DNA of 14,570 bases, taken from contig JAPOOT010000163.1 in assembly GCA_026713285.1 (NCBI GenBank), positions 1 through 14,570 on the forward strand, in the 5' to 3' direction. Each line of letters starts with the position of its first letter. Positions within the stretch are counted from its first letter, which is position 1. The position numbers and the translations under genes were made by a program. The notes beneath the pieces were generated by a model. That model ran no database searches. It saw nothing but the letters and a program-made list of their open reading frames with translations, and had not been told where the DNA came from. This document shows positions 13,950 to 14,570 of the stretch, piece by piece. This DNA comes from Gemmatimonadota bacterium (lineage in GTDB: Bacteria; JAAXHH01).

Positions 13950-14570
13950 AGGGTGTACACGACCTGGGCGGGATGCAGGGGTTCGGGCCGGTGCAACCTG
14001 AGCCGGAGTCCGAGGAGCCGGTCTTCCACGAGGAATGGGAGAGCCGGGTGTACGGCATCGTCCGTCTCATCGGGCTTCTGGGACTGTGGAACATCGACAT
14101 GTCCCGCCACAACAGGGAGCAATTGCCTCCCGCCGACTATCTCGCCAACTCCTATTACGAGAATTGGTTCGCGGGGATACAGAAGCAACTGGTCAGGTCC
14201 GGCCTCGTTTCCGAGGAGGAATTGCAAACGGGCAGGGCGGCGACCCCCGTGCCGGAACACATCATGGAACGGGTCGTGCGTTCCGAACAGGTGCGGGCGG
14301 CTCCCTTCATGACTGCGAGCTACGTCCGGCCCGCGTCCGCTCCAGCCCGCTTTGCGCCGGGCGACCTTGTGCGCGCAATCGACCGCCAACCGCGCGGTCA
14401 AGGACACACCCGGGCGCCAGGCTATGTCAGAGGCCACACGGGGATCGTGCGTGAGCACTACGGGTCACAGGTATACCCGGACCTGAGCGCCCAGGGCGTG
14501 GACGAAGGAAGGCATCTCTACAACGTACGCTTCGATGGGCGTGATCTGTGGGGGGAATCGGCCAACGTGA
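13946..14570 (+). CDS. nthB: Nitrile hydratase beta subunit, 3' end outside window
   Basis: An open frame of 208 codons runs to the window end without a stop. It begins MKGVHDLGGMQGFGPVQPEP, the standard start of nitrile hydratase beta subunits. It continues with FHEEWESRVYGIVRLIGLLG, ANSYYENWFAGIQKQLV and, near the right edge, RFAPGDLVRAI, GYVRGHTGIV and LYNVRFDGRDLWGESANV, the beta-barrel part that packs on the alpha subunit. Little is missing, since the family is about 220-235 residues long. The ATG overlaps the alpha-subunit TGA (ATGA), so the two are translationally coupled. An activator/cobalt chaperone gene would be expected just beyond the window. The alpha-then-beta order differs from the classical Rhodococcus rhodochrous J1 cobalt enzyme (beta first) but occurs in proteobacterial cobalt enzymes. 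Confidence 0.93.
   Translation, partial: MKGVHDLGGMQGFGPVQPEPESEEPVFHEEWESRVYGIVRLIGLLGLWNIDMSRHNREQLPPADYLANSYYENWFAGIQKQLVRSGLVSEEELQTGRAATPVPEHIMERVVRSEQVRAAPFMTASYVRPASAPARFAPGDLVRAIDRQPRGQGHTRAPGYVRGHTGIVREHYGSQVYPDLSAQGVDEGRHLYNVRFDGRDLWGESANV

Overview
The window is about 14.6 kb of bacterial chromosome. It is GC-rich (two 60-base lines counted by hand, 1981-2040 and 7921-7980, each hold 41 G+C), apart from a clearly lower-GC block of about 4 kb between roughly 2.83 and 6.85 kb (counted lines 3241-3300, 5521-5580 and 6481-6540 hold 23, 30 and 21 of 60). The DUF6785/DUF6784-type membrane protein, a cytosolic-looking BNR sialidase, scattered catabolic enzymes and a cobalt-type nitrile hydratase suggest an uncultured heterotroph of the Latescibacterota/Poribacteria/Planctomycetes kind. 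That placement is inference from gene content, not a phylogenetic result.

Left part (1-2824, + strand): the 3' part of a polytopic membrane protein, followed 25 bases later by a BNR/Asp-box sialidase-like glycosidase. They look co-transcribed and may work together in uptake and trimming of a glycan or glycoside.

Low-GC block (about 2825-6850): it carries one large minus-strand gene for a 1057-residue protein with an N-terminal four-cysteine zinc finger, a UPF1-like SF1 helicase and a C-terminal Vsr/MTES_1575-type nuclease domain. A 73-residue unknown protein lies downstream on the same strand. Imperfect direct repeats lie near both edges. Composition, architecture and isolation between metabolic genes fit an acquired anti-phage or anti-plasmid module. 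This is the most interesting part of the window.

Middle (6891-8331): a solitary glucose-1-phosphate thymidylyltransferase (+) converges on a pentapeptide-repeat protein (-), with one base between their stop codons.

Minus-strand run (11409 down to 8474): a small single-pass membrane protein, a 42-residue tandem-repeat micro-ORF, a MobA/MocA-like nucleotidyltransferase, a 2-hydroxyacid dehydrogenase and a fumarylacetoacetate-hydrolase-family enzyme. The first three are chained by overlapping stop/start codons and the fourth follows after 15 bases, so they probably form an operon. The micro-ORF is built almost wholly of a 30-bp tandem repeat.

Right part (11609-14570, + strand): a good sigma70-like promoter precedes a dihydrolipoyl acyltransferase (E2) gene that has no E1 or E3 gene beside it in the window. 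After it come the alpha subunit and the truncated beta subunit of a cobalt-type nitrile hydratase, overlapping by ATGA.
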